Shown: positions 31,211-40,234 of the stretch, piece by piece
Layout of the letters: every line of letters begins with the position of its first letter
Numbering within the stretch: the stretch's first letter is position 1
NCBI RefSeq assembly: GCF_000377565.1
Contig: NZ_KB898368.1
Coordinates: forward strand, 1 to 64,000
Length of the DNA: 64,000 nucleotides
Direction: 5' to 3'
From: Rhizobium sp. 2MFCol3.1
GTDB taxonomy: Bacteria; Pseudomonadota; Alphaproteobacteria; Rhizobiales; Rhizobiaceae
The notes under the pieces: model-generated
Database searches by the model: none
What the model saw: only the letters and a program-made list of their open reading frames with translations
What the model was told of the DNA's origin: nothing
Position numbers and translations under genes: made by a program

Positions 31211-33121
31211 TCAGGCCTCCTTGAACCAGAAGGTGTCAGGCATGTAGATGCCGAGATAGGATGTCGGATCGAACCCATAGAGGCCTTGCTCCGGCACGTT
31301 TTGCAATTTCGCTGATTTTAGAATGGGTTGCAGCGTACTGTTGATCAATCCAATCGAGAAGACCTGCTGCGTATAGAGCGACAGCATCTGGTGCCAGATC
31401 GCTTGGCGCTCCTCGAAATGAGAGGTCGCGCCCCAGTGGCTGAGCAAGCTGACGAGCTGCTCGGCTTCCGGCAGGTCAGGCGCGGTTCCAGCCTGTCCGG
31501 CGGACAAATGATACATGCCCCAGAGAGGCCATTGCAGCTGGTCGTCCATGGTCGGCGCAAGTTGGCTCGGCGACATGTCGGCGGTCGCCACCCCGTTATC
31601 GATGCCGAACCAGATCGACATCATGATGCGTCCGCTCATGGCTCGGTCACGGAAGACGTCGCGCTGCGAGGTGCGGGTGTAAAGTGCAATGCCGACCTCG
31701 CGCCAGTGATCGCGCACCAGTTCGAGCACGTCGGTGTCGAGGTTGCTCTCGCCCGCCGTTTCCACCGTGATCTCGGCGCGGCGCCCGTCCGGCAGCAGGC
31801 GGATGTCTTCGCTGTCGCGCTGGGTCAGCCCCAGTTCGTCGAGCAGGCGGTTGGCTTCATCAGGATCGTGGGCGATGAAGGCGTCGGCATATTCCTGCTT
31901 GAACAGCGGGCTATCCGGCAAAACGGTGTCGGCGCTCGGCTTGCCGAGGCCATAGAAGGCTACCATGTTGATCTCGTGCCGATCGACGGCCAGCGAAAGC
32001 GCGCGCCGGAAGCTCGTCTCGCGGAAAAGCTTGCGCCAGACATCGTCGGCGCAGTTGAGGTTGGGCAGCAGGGCCACTCGCGAGCCGCGCACCTGCTTCC
32101 AGAGATTGACCTTCACTGGGAAGCGCTTTTCCGCGTCCTTGAGATAGGTGTAGTCGTTGAAATCGACGCCGGTGGCCTGCAGGTCGGATTCGCCCGCGCC
32201 CGCCTTGGCGGCAATGATCGAGGACGAGCTGACGCTCATGATGAAACGATCGACATAGGGCAGTTGCACGCCGTTCTCATCGATCCGGTGGAAGAATGGA
32301 TTGCGCACGAAGACGAACTGTTCGGCCGGCGGCGGCGTCGTGTTGACCCACGGGTCGAGCGATGGCAGGTCGGGATTCTCGGGGCGCGAGGCGCGCGACA
32401 TCTTGATGTGCAGATCGGCCCATTTCTTGACCCGGTTCTGCTTCATCAGCGCGGACAGACGAAAATCGTCTTGATACTTCTTGTGGAATTGCTTCAGATA
32501 GTGTGCCGGCCCGTAGATGACCAGCGGCAGCGGGCCGGCAAGCGCCGGCATGAAGTTCGGGTTCGGCCGATCCCAGGTGTAGCGCACGGTTAGCGGATCA
32601 ATCACCTCGAAGCGCGGCAGGTTGCCATGCGGGCGAAGCTCCAGCGCGCCGCCTCCCGGCGTCAGGTCCTTGTTGAGGATGACGTCTTCCCACCAGTAGC
32701 GGAAATCATCCACCGTAAACGGCGATCCGTCGGACCAGCGATGGCCTTCGCGAAGATGGAAGGTGAAGACGGAATCGTTTTCCGAGGTGAAGCCCATCAG
32801 GATATCGGGCTGGAACTGCAGCTTGGTATCGTAGCCGATCAGCCTGGAATAGCCGTAGACCGTCATGTAGCGGATGTCTTTCGCGCTGCCGATGATCGTG
32901 CGCACGGTGCCGCCATAGACGCCGGGCTGCCGTCCGGTGGCCTTCATGTTGATGATTCTCGGGTGGGTCGGCAGGCGCTCCACCATCGGCGGGATGCGAT
33001 CTGCACGCAGCCAGTCGCGCAGGAATTCAGGCTCGATATCCCGATCGCCCACCGCTTGCGCCAGCGATGGTGAAATCGCCGCGCCAACCAGTCCACCGAT
33101 GAAGCCACGACGCGTTACCAT
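31211..33121 (-). CDS. Family-5 extracellular substrate-binding protein, Tat-exported
   Basis: A 636-residue periplasmic binding protein of solute-binding family 5. The start at 33121 (MVTRRGFIGGLVGAAISPSL) gives a twin-arginine signal peptide ending SLAQA; the frame is open to 33238 inside the ATPase gene but without signal logic. Conserved stretches include FTFHLREGHRWSDGSPFTVD near residues 120-140 and FRRALSLAVDRHEINMVAF. It is longer than OppA and closer to YejA-type proteins. It overlaps the ATPase stop by seven bases. Ligand unknown. Confidence 0.88.
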   Translation of the reverse strand: MVTRRGFIGGLVGAAISPSLAQAVGDRDIEPEFLRDWLRADRIPPMVERLPTHPRIINMKATGRQPGVYGGTVRTIIGSAKDIRYMTVYGYSRLIGYDTKLQFQPDILMGFTSENDSVFTFHLREGHRWSDGSPFTVDDFRYWWEDVILNKDLTPGGGALELRPHGNLPRFEVIDPLTVRYTWDRPNPNFMPALAGPLPLVIYGPAHYLKQFHKKYQDDFRLSALMKQNRVKKWADLHIKMSRASRPENPDLPSLDPWVNTTPPPAEQFVFVRNPFFHRIDENGVQLPYVDRFIMSVSSSSIIAAKAGAGESDLQATGVDFNDYTYLKDAEKRFPVKVNLWKQVRGSRVALLPNLNCADDVWRKLFRETSFRRALSLAVDRHEINMVAFYGLGKPSADTVLPDSPLFKQEYADAFIAHDPDEANRLLDELGLTQRDSEDIRLLPDGRRAEITVETAGESNLDTDVLELVRDHWREVGIALYTRTSQRDVFRDRAMSGRIMMSIWFGIDNGVATADMSPSQLAPTMDDQLQWPLWGMYHLSAGQAGTAPDLPEAEQLVSLLSHWGATSHFEERQAIWHQMLSLYTQQVFSIGLINSTLQPILKSAKLQNVPEQGLYGFDPTSYLGIYMPDTFWFKEA

Positions 33122-35013
33122 GCGCGCAACTCCTTCGCATCGGCGCCTTTTCGCGCACGCACGAAATGCCCGTTGCCGAGATCGGCATAATCGAGTTCCG
33201 ATGCGTCGTCGTGCTCGGCGGTAAAGGTCACGCCCCAATTCTGCTTGTCAGCCGCGCCATTCTTGCGCAACGCCTCGAAGTCGAGCGGACGGTCGAGATC
33301 GGGGAAGGGGACGGCTGCCAGAAGCGATTTGGTGTAGGGGTGAACGGGATCGCGCAGGATGATCTCGCGCGGCGCGATCTCGACGATGCGGCCCTTGCAC
33401 ATGACCGCAATGCGATCGGCCATGTAGTCGACCACAGCGAGGTTGTGCGAAATGAACAGATAGGTCAGCCCGAGTTCTTTCTGGAGATCTTTCAGGAGAT
33501 TGAGGATCTGCGCCTGGACCGAAACGTCGAGTGCCGAGACGGGCTCGTCGAGAATGATGAGCTTCGGTCCGAGTGCCAGAGCACGCGCGATCCCGATGCG
33601 TTGGCGTTGGCCGCCGGAGAAGCTGTGCGGGTAGCGGTTGAGATAGCGCTTATCCAGCCCGATCGCGCCCATCAGCGCCTCGACCTTGCGATTGCGCTCC
33701 GCGCTGTCGCCACGGTCGTGGATTTCGAGCGGCTCGCTGAGAATGTTGCGCACGGTCATGCGCGGGGACAGCGACGATACAGGGTCCTGGAAGACCATCT
33801 GGATATTGGTGCGCAGCTCCTGCAGATCATCCCCTGTGACGGACAGGACATCGACGACATCCTTGCCGTCGTTGAAGATCACCGAGCCGCTGTCCGGCGA
33901 CATCGCCCGCATGAGGATCTTGCTGACGGTGGTCTTGCCGCAGCCGGATTCGCCGACGAGGCCAAGGCACTCTCCACGGCGAATATCGAAGCTGACATCG
34001 TCGACAGCGCGGACGCCCGCGTGATCGCGCATGCCAAACAGGCCGCGGTTGCGTGTCTTGAAGGTCTTGGTCAGATTGTTGACCGACAGCAACACTTCCG
34101 GTCCCTCGGCCGCCACCTTGGCCTTCTTCTTGCCGACCAGAGATTCGAGATTGACCGGAACGTCACGCAGCGCTTTCAGCCGCTCGCCTTCCTTCATGTC
34201 GAAGTGCGGAACGGCGGCCATCAGGCCCTTGAGATAGGGGTGCTGCGGATTGCGGAAAATCGATTCCACTGGCCCGGCTTCCATGATCTCGCCATGGTAG
34301 ATCACAACCACTTCGTCGGCCATGTTGGCGACGACGCCGAGATCGTGAGTGATCAGCAGCATCGCCATGCCGAGCTTGTGCTGCAGATCGCGCAGCAGTT
34401 CGAGGATCTGCGCCTGGATCGTCACGTCGAGCGCGGTGGTCGGCTCGTCAGCGATCAGCAAAGCGGGGTTGCAGATAAGCGCCATGGCGATCATGGCGCG
34501 CTGGCGCATGCCGCCTGAGAGCTCGAAGGGGTACATGTCGAATGTGCGCTTCGGATTGGCGAAGCCGACGAGGCCGAGCATCTCCTCCGTCTTCTGCCGC
34601 GCTTCCTTCTTCGTCGCGTCGGTGTGGATCAGCAGCGACTCGCTGATCTGGTTGCCCACCGTGTGCAGCGGCGACAGCGACGTCATAGGCTCCTGGAAGA
34701 TGGTCGCCATCCGGCGGCCGCGCAGATCGCGCATCTCTTCGCTGTCGCGCGAATATTTCAGGATATCGGTGGCTTTACCATCGAGAGGGTCGGTGAAGAG
34801 AATGCTGCCCGACGCCTGCGCAGGATTGGGCAGAATGCTCATGATGCTCTGGCTGATGACCGACTTGCCCGAACCGGACTCGCCAACCAGCGCCGTCACC
34901 TTGCCGGGCAAAATGCGCAAATTTGCGTTCTTTACGACACGCAGCTTGTCGCCGAAAACCGAGAAGGAGATATCCAGATTTTCGATGCGCAGCAGATCGG
35001 ACGCGGACGCCAT
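33115..35013 (-). CDS. Fused two-domain oligopeptide ABC ATPase (OppDF/YejF type)
   Basis: A 632-residue ATPase with two complete NBDs. NBD1 has Walker A GESGSGKSVISQSI, signature LSGGMRQR and Walker B LLIADEPTTALD; NBD2 has GESGCGKTTVSKIL, FSGGQRQRIG and LIILDEPVSALD. Both are intact, in contrast with the degenerate exporter downstream. It powers import through the two permeases. It is the first gene of the importer unit, 148 bp behind the cyclase gene on the same strand, and its stop overlaps the binding-protein gene. Confidence 0.93.
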   Translation of the reverse strand: MASASDLLRIENLDISFSVFGDKLRVVKNANLRILPGKVTALVGESGSGKSVISQSIMSILPNPAQASGSILFTDPLDGKATDILKYSRDSEEMRDLRGRRMATIFQEPMTSLSPLHTVGNQISESLLIHTDATKKEARQKTEEMLGLVGFANPKRTFDMYPFELSGGMRQRAMIAMALICNPALLIADEPTTALDVTIQAQILELLRDLQHKLGMAMLLITHDLGVVANMADEVVVIYHGEIMEAGPVESIFRNPQHPYLKGLMAAVPHFDMKEGERLKALRDVPVNLESLVGKKKAKVAAEGPEVLLSVNNLTKTFKTRNRGLFGMRDHAGVRAVDDVSFDIRRGECLGLVGESGCGKTTVSKILMRAMSPDSGSVIFNDGKDVVDVLSVTGDDLQELRTNIQMVFQDPVSSLSPRMTVRNILSEPLEIHDRGDSAERNRKVEALMGAIGLDKRYLNRYPHSFSGGQRQRIGIARALALGPKLIILDEPVSALDVSVQAQILNLLKDLQKELGLTYLFISHNLAVVDYMADRIAVMCKGRIVEIAPREIILRDPVHPYTKSLLAAVPFPDLDRPLDFEALRKNGAADKQNWGVTFTAEHDDASELDYADLGNGHFVRARKGADAKELRAW

Positions 35014-35161
35014 ACCAATGAAATTCCCCAGTTTTCTTCGTTCCCGTTACGAAGACACTAGCGTACGGCAATCAGGGTGTCCAGTTGATGACGAACACAT
35101 TGAAATTGGGGAGATTTCCGCAGTTTTATCCAGCCTGACCCAGGCACTCTGCCTAGAGCGA

Positions 35162-36505
35162 CTATTGCATGAACTTGTCCGCCGTTGGCGCCTTGGCATG
35201 CTTGCGCGCATCGCGGTGCAGGAGGATAACCTGCTCGGCCTCCGACAGTGCGTCCTGGGGCACGTCGTGGAAGCTTTGCTCGGCATGCGGATGCGGGGCC
35301 GGCGCATGCGGCTGCAGCACCGTGATCTTCTGGCGCACCCCACGCAGCTTTTCCTCGCCCAGCGTCGTCCATTCGCCGCCGCAATAGCCGGCGAAGGCCT
35401 GGCTCGCGACGACCTCGCGCGAATATTTCTTGGTCAGCGATTGCAGCCGCTGGACCTCGTTGACGGCTGAGCCGAAGGCCGAAAATGTGAGCCTGTCCTT
35501 CAAGCCGACATTGCCGAACATGACGTTGCCCACATGCAGCCCTATCCCGTAGGCAATCTTGCCGAGGCCATTCGCCTGCCGCTCGCTGTTGAGTTCGGCC
35601 ACCCGCGATTGCGCCTGGTGAACGGCAGACAAGGCCGACTGGCAAGCGATTTTCGACGGGTCCTTGTGGCGGCCGCAGGGGTAAACGGCCAGGAATCCAT
35701 CACCGATGAAGCTCAGGATCTCGCCGCCATTGCGGTTGAAAGGTGCGGCGATCGCATCGAAGAACTGGTTCAGCGTATCGATGTAATTCTGGCGGCCTTC
35801 CTTCTCGGCATAAACGGTGGACTGGCGCATGTCGCCCATCACGAGCGCTGCGCGGATGGTTTCGCCATCGCCGCGTCGGATCTGGCCGTTCAACACGCGC
35901 TTGCCCGCATCGCCGCCGAGATAGGTGGTCAGCATGTTGTTGGCGAGCTTGCCGAGCACCGCCATCTTGGCGGCAACGGCGAGGTGGTTCTGCATGCGCA
36001 ACAGGGCGTCGATCATGTCGTCGGAAAAGCCGGAATGGCTGTCTGTCGACCACGAACCCATCATGCCCTGCACAGAGCCATCGCCGAAAGGCTGCACGAA
36101 AGCGAGATAGTCGGTGACCCGCTCGGCGCGCAGATCGGCGAACACGGGAAACTCCACCGGCCCATCGGCCGGGATATGGCGACGGATATGCTGCAGATTG
36201 TTGTCGAGGAGATAATAGTAGGGGCTCTGCAGGAACCGGTCCGGCTTCTGCCCTGCCGCATGGCGATACCCCTCGATCGTCACCCCGCTTGCCCGCCGCC
36301 AGGTGAAGCTCAGCGCATCATACAAGGGATGCAGCATCGAGAAGGTGAGGTGAACGCGCGCGATCGGAAGGCCGGCGGCCGCGATGCGCTCGCAGAAGCC
36401 GCGGACGATGTTTTCGAGATCGTCGCCAGCGAGCGACGAATTCGTCAGCCACTCGGCAACACGGTCCAGTAGAATTGAAGAAACCCGAGTATCGATCGCG
36501 CCCAT
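35162..36505 (-). CDS. Class III nucleotide cyclase homologue with altered substrate residues
   Basis: A 447-residue protein (starting MGAIDTRVSS). Residues ~1-200 are an unrecognised input domain, and ~215-395 a class III cyclase domain. The two metal aspartates are present, D225 in LVMGDMRQST and D269 in SFIGDGF, as are the transition-state Asn349 and Arg353 in FGSAVNEVQRL. The base-selecting Lys before IGDG is Ser265 (GEILSF), so substrate choice may be unusual. A His/Pro-rich linker and an Ala/Lys tail follow. ATG at 36523 and GTG at 36535 are alternative starts. It heads the leftward run of importer, glycosyltransferase and cNMP-binding genes. Confidence 0.82.
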   Translation of the reverse strand: MGAIDTRVSSILLDRVAEWLTNSSLAGDDLENIVRGFCERIAAAGLPIARVHLTFSMLHPLYDALSFTWRRASGVTIEGYRHAAGQKPDRFLQSPYYYLLDNNLQHIRRHIPADGPVEFPVFADLRAERVTDYLAFVQPFGDGSVQGMMGSWSTDSHSGFSDDMIDALLRMQNHLAVAAKMAVLGKLANNMLTTYLGGDAGKRVLNGQIRRGDGETIRAALVMGDMRQSTVYAEKEGRQNYIDTLNQFFDAIAAPFNRNGGEILSFIGDGFLAVYPCGRHKDPSKIACQSALSAVHQAQSRVAELNSERQANGLGKIAYGIGLHVGNVMFGNVGLKDRLTFSAFGSAVNEVQRLQSLTKKYSREVVASQAFAGYCGGEWTTLGEEKLRGVRQKITVLQPHAPAPHPHAEQSFHDVPQDALSEAEQVILLHRDARKHAKAPTADKFMQ

Positions 36506-36933
36506 GCCTGCCAATATCCTCATAAGGCGCGTCACCCCCGAAAAACGTCGGATAATCGTCCAGCCGCACCATGTGCGCCAGGCGAAATGAGGATGAACGA
36601 GCAGTATTATTGTGTCAACGATCCGCCACAGCGGCGGAGGTACCTGTCAGGCCACAGGTGAATGCGGCCGGATAAGCTGCCTTTTGGTGGTTGGTTATAT
36701 ACTCTAGATAGGTCCGCCATACGCGCGAGACAATGGGCGCGGACCAAATTCCGCTGCTCCGTCAAATGTCTGCGGGAGGCCGAGTCATTTCAGCAACACC
36801 GCGACGAACAGCCTGCCAGACGACACCGCGTGTTCACGTTCGCGTCAGTTGCCCAATATGCCGTTTGGCGGGTTTAATTCGCCGCGATCTTACACTAGAT
36901 CAGGGTTCCTTTCTGTTTCAGGCGAGACCCGCT
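36506..36933. promoter_or_regulatory. Divergent regulatory region between cyclase and UDP-sugar dehydrogenase
   Basis: About 430 bp separate the two divergent genes. A 6-bp dyad ACCTGT-CAGGCC-ACAGGT lies at 36642-36659, followed by an AT-rich stretch (36690-36715) that could hold a promoter. An open frame continues upstream of the dehydrogenase to 36733 but does not resemble the family. Nothing else is recognisable. Confidence 0.45.
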
Positions 36934-38274
36934 TTGCAAAGCACCTCTGTATTCGACGATCTTTCCAACAAGATCGAGACCCGCACGGCGCGCGCCGGCA
37001 TCATCGGCCTCGGCTATGTCGGCTTGCCGCTCGCCATGGCGATCGCCCGTAGCGGCTTCGCGGTCACCGGCTTCGATGTCGACCCGAAGAAGATCGTCGC
37101 CATCGATGCGCGCAGCTCCTATATCGACGCGGTCACCAGCGCCGATCTGCAGGCTCAGATCGATGCCGGCCGGTTTGCCGCGACGACCGAGTTTTCCGGC
37201 CTTGCCGATTGCGATGTTATCGTCATCTGTGTGCCGACGCCGCTCACCAAGCACCGCGATCCGGATCTATCTTTCGTCGAAGCGACATCGCGCACGATTG
37301 CCGAGCATCTCCGCAAGGGCCAACTCGTCGTGCTGGAATCGACGACATATCCTGGAACGACCGATGATGTGGTGAAGGTCATCCTCGAGAAGACCGGCCT
37401 GAAATCCGGAACCGATTTCTTCGTCGGCTTCTCGCCGGAACGCGAAGACCCCGGCAACCAGCACTTCAACACGGCCACGATCCCGAAGGTTGTTGCCGGC
37501 GACGGCGCTCAGGCCCTGTCGCTGATGTCGGCTTTCTATGGCGCTGCCGTGAAGACGGTGGTTCCGGTGTCGTCAAATGCGACTGCGGAAGCCGTCAAGC
37601 TGACGGAAAACATCTTCCGGTCCGTCAATATCGCCCTCGTCAACGAGCTGAAGACGGTCTACGCGGCCATGGGCATCGATGTCTGGGAAGTGATCGATGC
37701 GGCCAAGACCAAGCCGTTCGGCTACATGCCGTTCTATCCGGGGCCGGGGCTGGGCGGCCATTGCATCCCGATCGATCCCTTCTACCTCACCTGGAAGTCA
37801 CGCGAATACGAACTGCCGACGCGTTTCATCGAGCTTGCCGGCGAGATCAACTCGGCGATGCCGCGCTATGTGGTCGGCAAGCTTGCCGAAGCGCTGGATA
37901 TCCGCGTCGGCAAGGCGCTCAGCCGCTCGCGCGTTCTCATGATCGGCCTCGCCTACAAGAAAAACGTCGCGGATATTCGCGAGAGCCCGTCCTTGCGGCT
38001 GATCGAGGTGATCGAGGAACGTGGTGGCCGTGCGGATTATCACGATCCGCATGTGCCGGAGATCCCGTCCACGCGTGAGTATCAGGCGCTGAAGGGGCGT
38101 CAGTCCGTAGAGCTCACCGATGAGGTGCTTGCAGGCTATGACGCGATCCTGATCGCAACGGATCACGATGGCGTCGACTACAAGCGTCTTGCCGAAAGCG
38201 GCGCGCTGATCGTCGACACGCGCAACGTCTTCGCGCGGCTCGGGATTACCGCCGAGACCATCATCAAGGCGTGA
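36934..38274 (+). CDS. UDP-sugar 6-dehydrogenase (WbpA/WecC-like)
   Basis: A 446-residue NAD-dependent nucleotide-sugar dehydrogenase. The Rossmann motif GLGYVG is at residues 25-30, the catalytic cysteine is Cys277 in GLGGHCIPIDPFYLTWK, and YKKNVADIRESPSLRLIE lies near 345. These enzymes oxidise UDP-GlcNAc, UDP-ManNAc or UDP-Glc to uronic acids for acidic surface glycans; the pattern is nearest the WbpA/TviB group. The proposed start is TTG at 36934 with GGCGAG upstream, because the upstream in-frame ATG at 36733 adds 67 residues unlike the family. It overlaps the convergent DUF3095 gene by 11 bases. Confidence 0.88.
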   Translation: MQSTSVFDDLSNKIETRTARAGIIGLGYVGLPLAMAIARSGFAVTGFDVDPKKIVAIDARSSYIDAVTSADLQAQIDAGRFAATTEFSGLADCDVIVICVPTPLTKHRDPDLSFVEATSRTIAEHLRKGQLVVLESTTYPGTTDDVVKVILEKTGLKSGTDFFVGFSPEREDPGNQHFNTATIPKVVAGDGAQALSLMSAFYGAAVKTVVPVSSNATAEAVKLTENIFRSVNIALVNELKTVYAAMGIDVWEVIDAAKTKPFGYMPFYPGPGLGGHCIPIDPFYLTWKSREYELPTRFIELAGEINSAMPRYVVGKLAEALDIRVGKALSRSRVLMIGLAYKKNVADIRESPSLRLIEVIEERGGRADYHDPHVPEIPSTREYQALKGRQSVELTDEVLAGYDAILIATDHDGVDYKRLAESGALIVDTRNVFARLGITAETIIKA

Positions 38275-39439
38275 TTTCGTCGATCGACAGCGTCTTGCCG
38301 GTCATCTGGCTGGCGGCGACAGCGTAGCCGCCGCTTGCTCCATCGATGAAATGCATATGATCGCGCGATAGCGGCGTCGGCACGAAGCACGTCATCAGTG
38401 CCGATGTCTGGCTGTGAAGGCCATAGCGCGCGATGCCGTCAGCCTGCGCCTTCTCCAAAAGCGCCCGGATCAGGCCGAGGCGATGCGCATCGATGTCGAG
38501 CGTCATCTTCAGGCCATCGTCGAATTTGCGAAAGTCGGAATTGCCGGCGACGTCGCGCTTGTAGAGCCGGGCGTCGAAGGTGCCGAACTTCAAATTCAGC
38601 TTGTGCAGGATCACGGTCAGCGCGACCTGCAGCATGATGATGATTCGCTGCCGCAGCCGCCCCGCATGCGGCGCCGTCGCCCGGACCTCCCGGTTGATGC
38701 CCTTCAGCGAGAAGCCAAGCGCCGGCCCATCGGCCGGAACCGGATGCGCGTCGCGGCTCTGTTCGGCGGAGATGGCGACCACGTCGCTCACCAGCTGCCG
38801 GAACTCCGGCGTCACGCCACGGTCGCCCGGCACCGCGATGATCGAGGCGATCTCGCCATTGCGGGATTCGATCGGGTTCCAGCGACAGGAAAGGCCAGTC
38901 AGATCCGGGCGCGCGCCCGCCGGTGCCGGCTCGATGGCGTAGCGTCCTTCCTTCATCTGCCGCTCGGCCCAGTTGCCGCCACCGCCCGCGAACATCGCGT
39001 AGCTGACGAAGGGGCTTGCCGAATATCGGGCGACGCGCACGTCCAGCCCCTCTCGCCTGATGTCGCTGAGCGGCACCAGGGCAACGCGCAGCGTCAGCAG
39101 CAGATCCTCCTCGGCCCATCGCTGGGCCGCCCCAAGCGCTTCGCGCGCCGCTGTTTCCATAGAGCCGGGCAGGGCGACGATCGCGCCATCGCCGCCGAAA
39201 ACGAAGGGGTAGTCGCCCTTGCCGAGCGCGTTGAGCACGGCGGAGATGACGCTCGCGCCGGCCATGTTCACGTCCTTGTAGCGACCATCCATGATCGCCT
39301 GCGTCGACCCGACGATATCGGCAACCGCCAACACCCAATCATCAGGCAGGCGGCGATAATTGTTCGTATCTGTCACGCCCTCGAATTGGTCGAAGACCGG
39401 CACGCTGGCAAAGAAGCTGTCGTCGGGAATGTCGTTCAT
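38264..39439 (-). CDS. DUF3095 protein, nucleotide-cyclase-like fold
   Basis: A 391-residue protein of the DUF3095 type. The N-terminal half contains two motifs in class III cyclase order: WVLAVADIVGSTQAI near residue 35 (first metal Asp) and FVFGGDGAIVALPG near residue 83 (second metal Asp). Whether it makes a cyclic nucleotide is unknown. The C-terminal ~150 residues are family-specific (DFRKFDDGLKMTLDIDAHRL). It ends inside the convergent UDP-sugar dehydrogenase and is divergent from the SAM methyltransferase 288 bp away. Confidence 0.72.
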   Translation of the reverse strand: MNDIPDDSFFASVPVFDQFEGVTDTNNYRRLPDDWVLAVADIVGSTQAIMDGRYKDVNMAGASVISAVLNALGKGDYPFVFGGDGAIVALPGSMETAAREALGAAQRWAEEDLLLTLRVALVPLSDIRREGLDVRVARYSASPFVSYAMFAGGGGNWAERQMKEGRYAIEPAPAGARPDLTGLSCRWNPIESRNGEIASIIAVPGDRGVTPEFRQLVSDVVAISAEQSRDAHPVPADGPALGFSLKGINREVRATAPHAGRLRQRIIIMLQVALTVILHKLNLKFGTFDARLYKRDVAGNSDFRKFDDGLKMTLDIDAHRLGLIRALLEKAQADGIARYGLHSQTSALMTCFVPTPLSRDHMHFIDGASGGYAVAASQMTGKTLSIDEITP

Positions 39440-39727
39440 ATGAGAGTTAGAACAGACAGGCCGATCTGCGGCAATGGCATTTTCGGCGCGGACCGATCTT
39501 GCTCAATTCCAATCGGTCACGCGGGGGCGAAGACGATAACCTTCATGTGAGTTTGGCAGGCAGCCGCGCATGTCGGCTTGCACGCTTGACCCTTTGCCGC
39601 TAGCTCTGTCGCCAACATCCATGCTTGCAACGCGTGGCTGCGAAACCGCGAGATATCGGTTTTGCGGCAAACGCCAACAGCAGGCATGCATCCATCCCAC
39701 AAGCGTGATGTCTTTGCATCCGCTCTC

Positions 39728-40234
39728 ATGAACTACGAACGGACACAGTCGCAAATGAGCCGCCTCGACAGCTTCATTCGCCGTTTGACGGCCCAGCGTG
39801 ATATTCTGAACTCCATCGTCGATCTCGTTCAAAAGATAGAAGGTCCCGTGCTCGAATTCGGGCTCGGCAACGGCCGGACCTACGATCATCTGCGCGAGCA
39901 TTTCCCCGGTCGCCGCATCATTGCCTTCGACCGCGACGTGCGCTCCTATTCGTCCTCGACGCCGCCGGCCGAGAACATGGTGACCGGTGAGATCCGCGAA
40001 TCGGGCCAAGCCTTCCTCGGCATCGGCGCCGCTCTCGCGCATGCCGATATCGGTACCGGCCATGACGAGATCGATGCGGTGACGCTGACGTGGCTGCCGC
40101 AACTGATGGTTGGCGTTCTGGCAACGGGCGGGATCGCCGTCAGCGGCCTGCCGATCGAGCAGCCCGAACTCGAACCGCTGCCGCTTCCAGCAGGTATCAA
40201 GGAAGGCCGCTACTACCTCTACCGCCGGCGCTGA
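39728..40234 (+). CDS. SAM-dependent methyltransferase
   Basis: A 168-residue protein. Motif I of class I methyltransferases is VLEFGLGNGRTYDHLREHFP near residue 40, followed by IIAFDRDVRSYSS where Asp would contact the SAM ribose. The frame is short for a full enzyme, lacking an obvious catalytic insert, as in the MTase_4-like subgroup. The start is uncertain: ATGs at 39728 and 39755 are more likely than 39662. It converges on the FkbM methyltransferase, ending one base before it. Substrate unknown, possibly the local glycan or its carrier. Confidence 0.65.
   Translation: MNYERTQSQMSRLDSFIRRLTAQRDILNSIVDLVQKIEGPVLEFGLGNGRTYDHLREHFPGRRIIAFDRDVRSYSSSTPPAENMVTGEIRESGQAFLGIGAALAHADIGTGHDEIDAVTLTWLPQLMVGVLATGGIAVSGLPIEQPELEPLPLPAGIKEGRYYLYRRR

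Noticed and set aside
33166..34518. Plus-strand open frame (450 codons) opposite the fused ATPase gene
   Set aside because: Antisense to two complete ABC ATPase domains; composition is typical of a shadow frame.
36642..36659. Dyad near the cyclase promoter considered as a CRP/cAMP-receptor site
   Set aside because: The arms ACCTGT/ACAGGT do not fit TGTGA-N6-TCACA, and no CRP-type regulator with a DNA-binding domain is encoded in the window.
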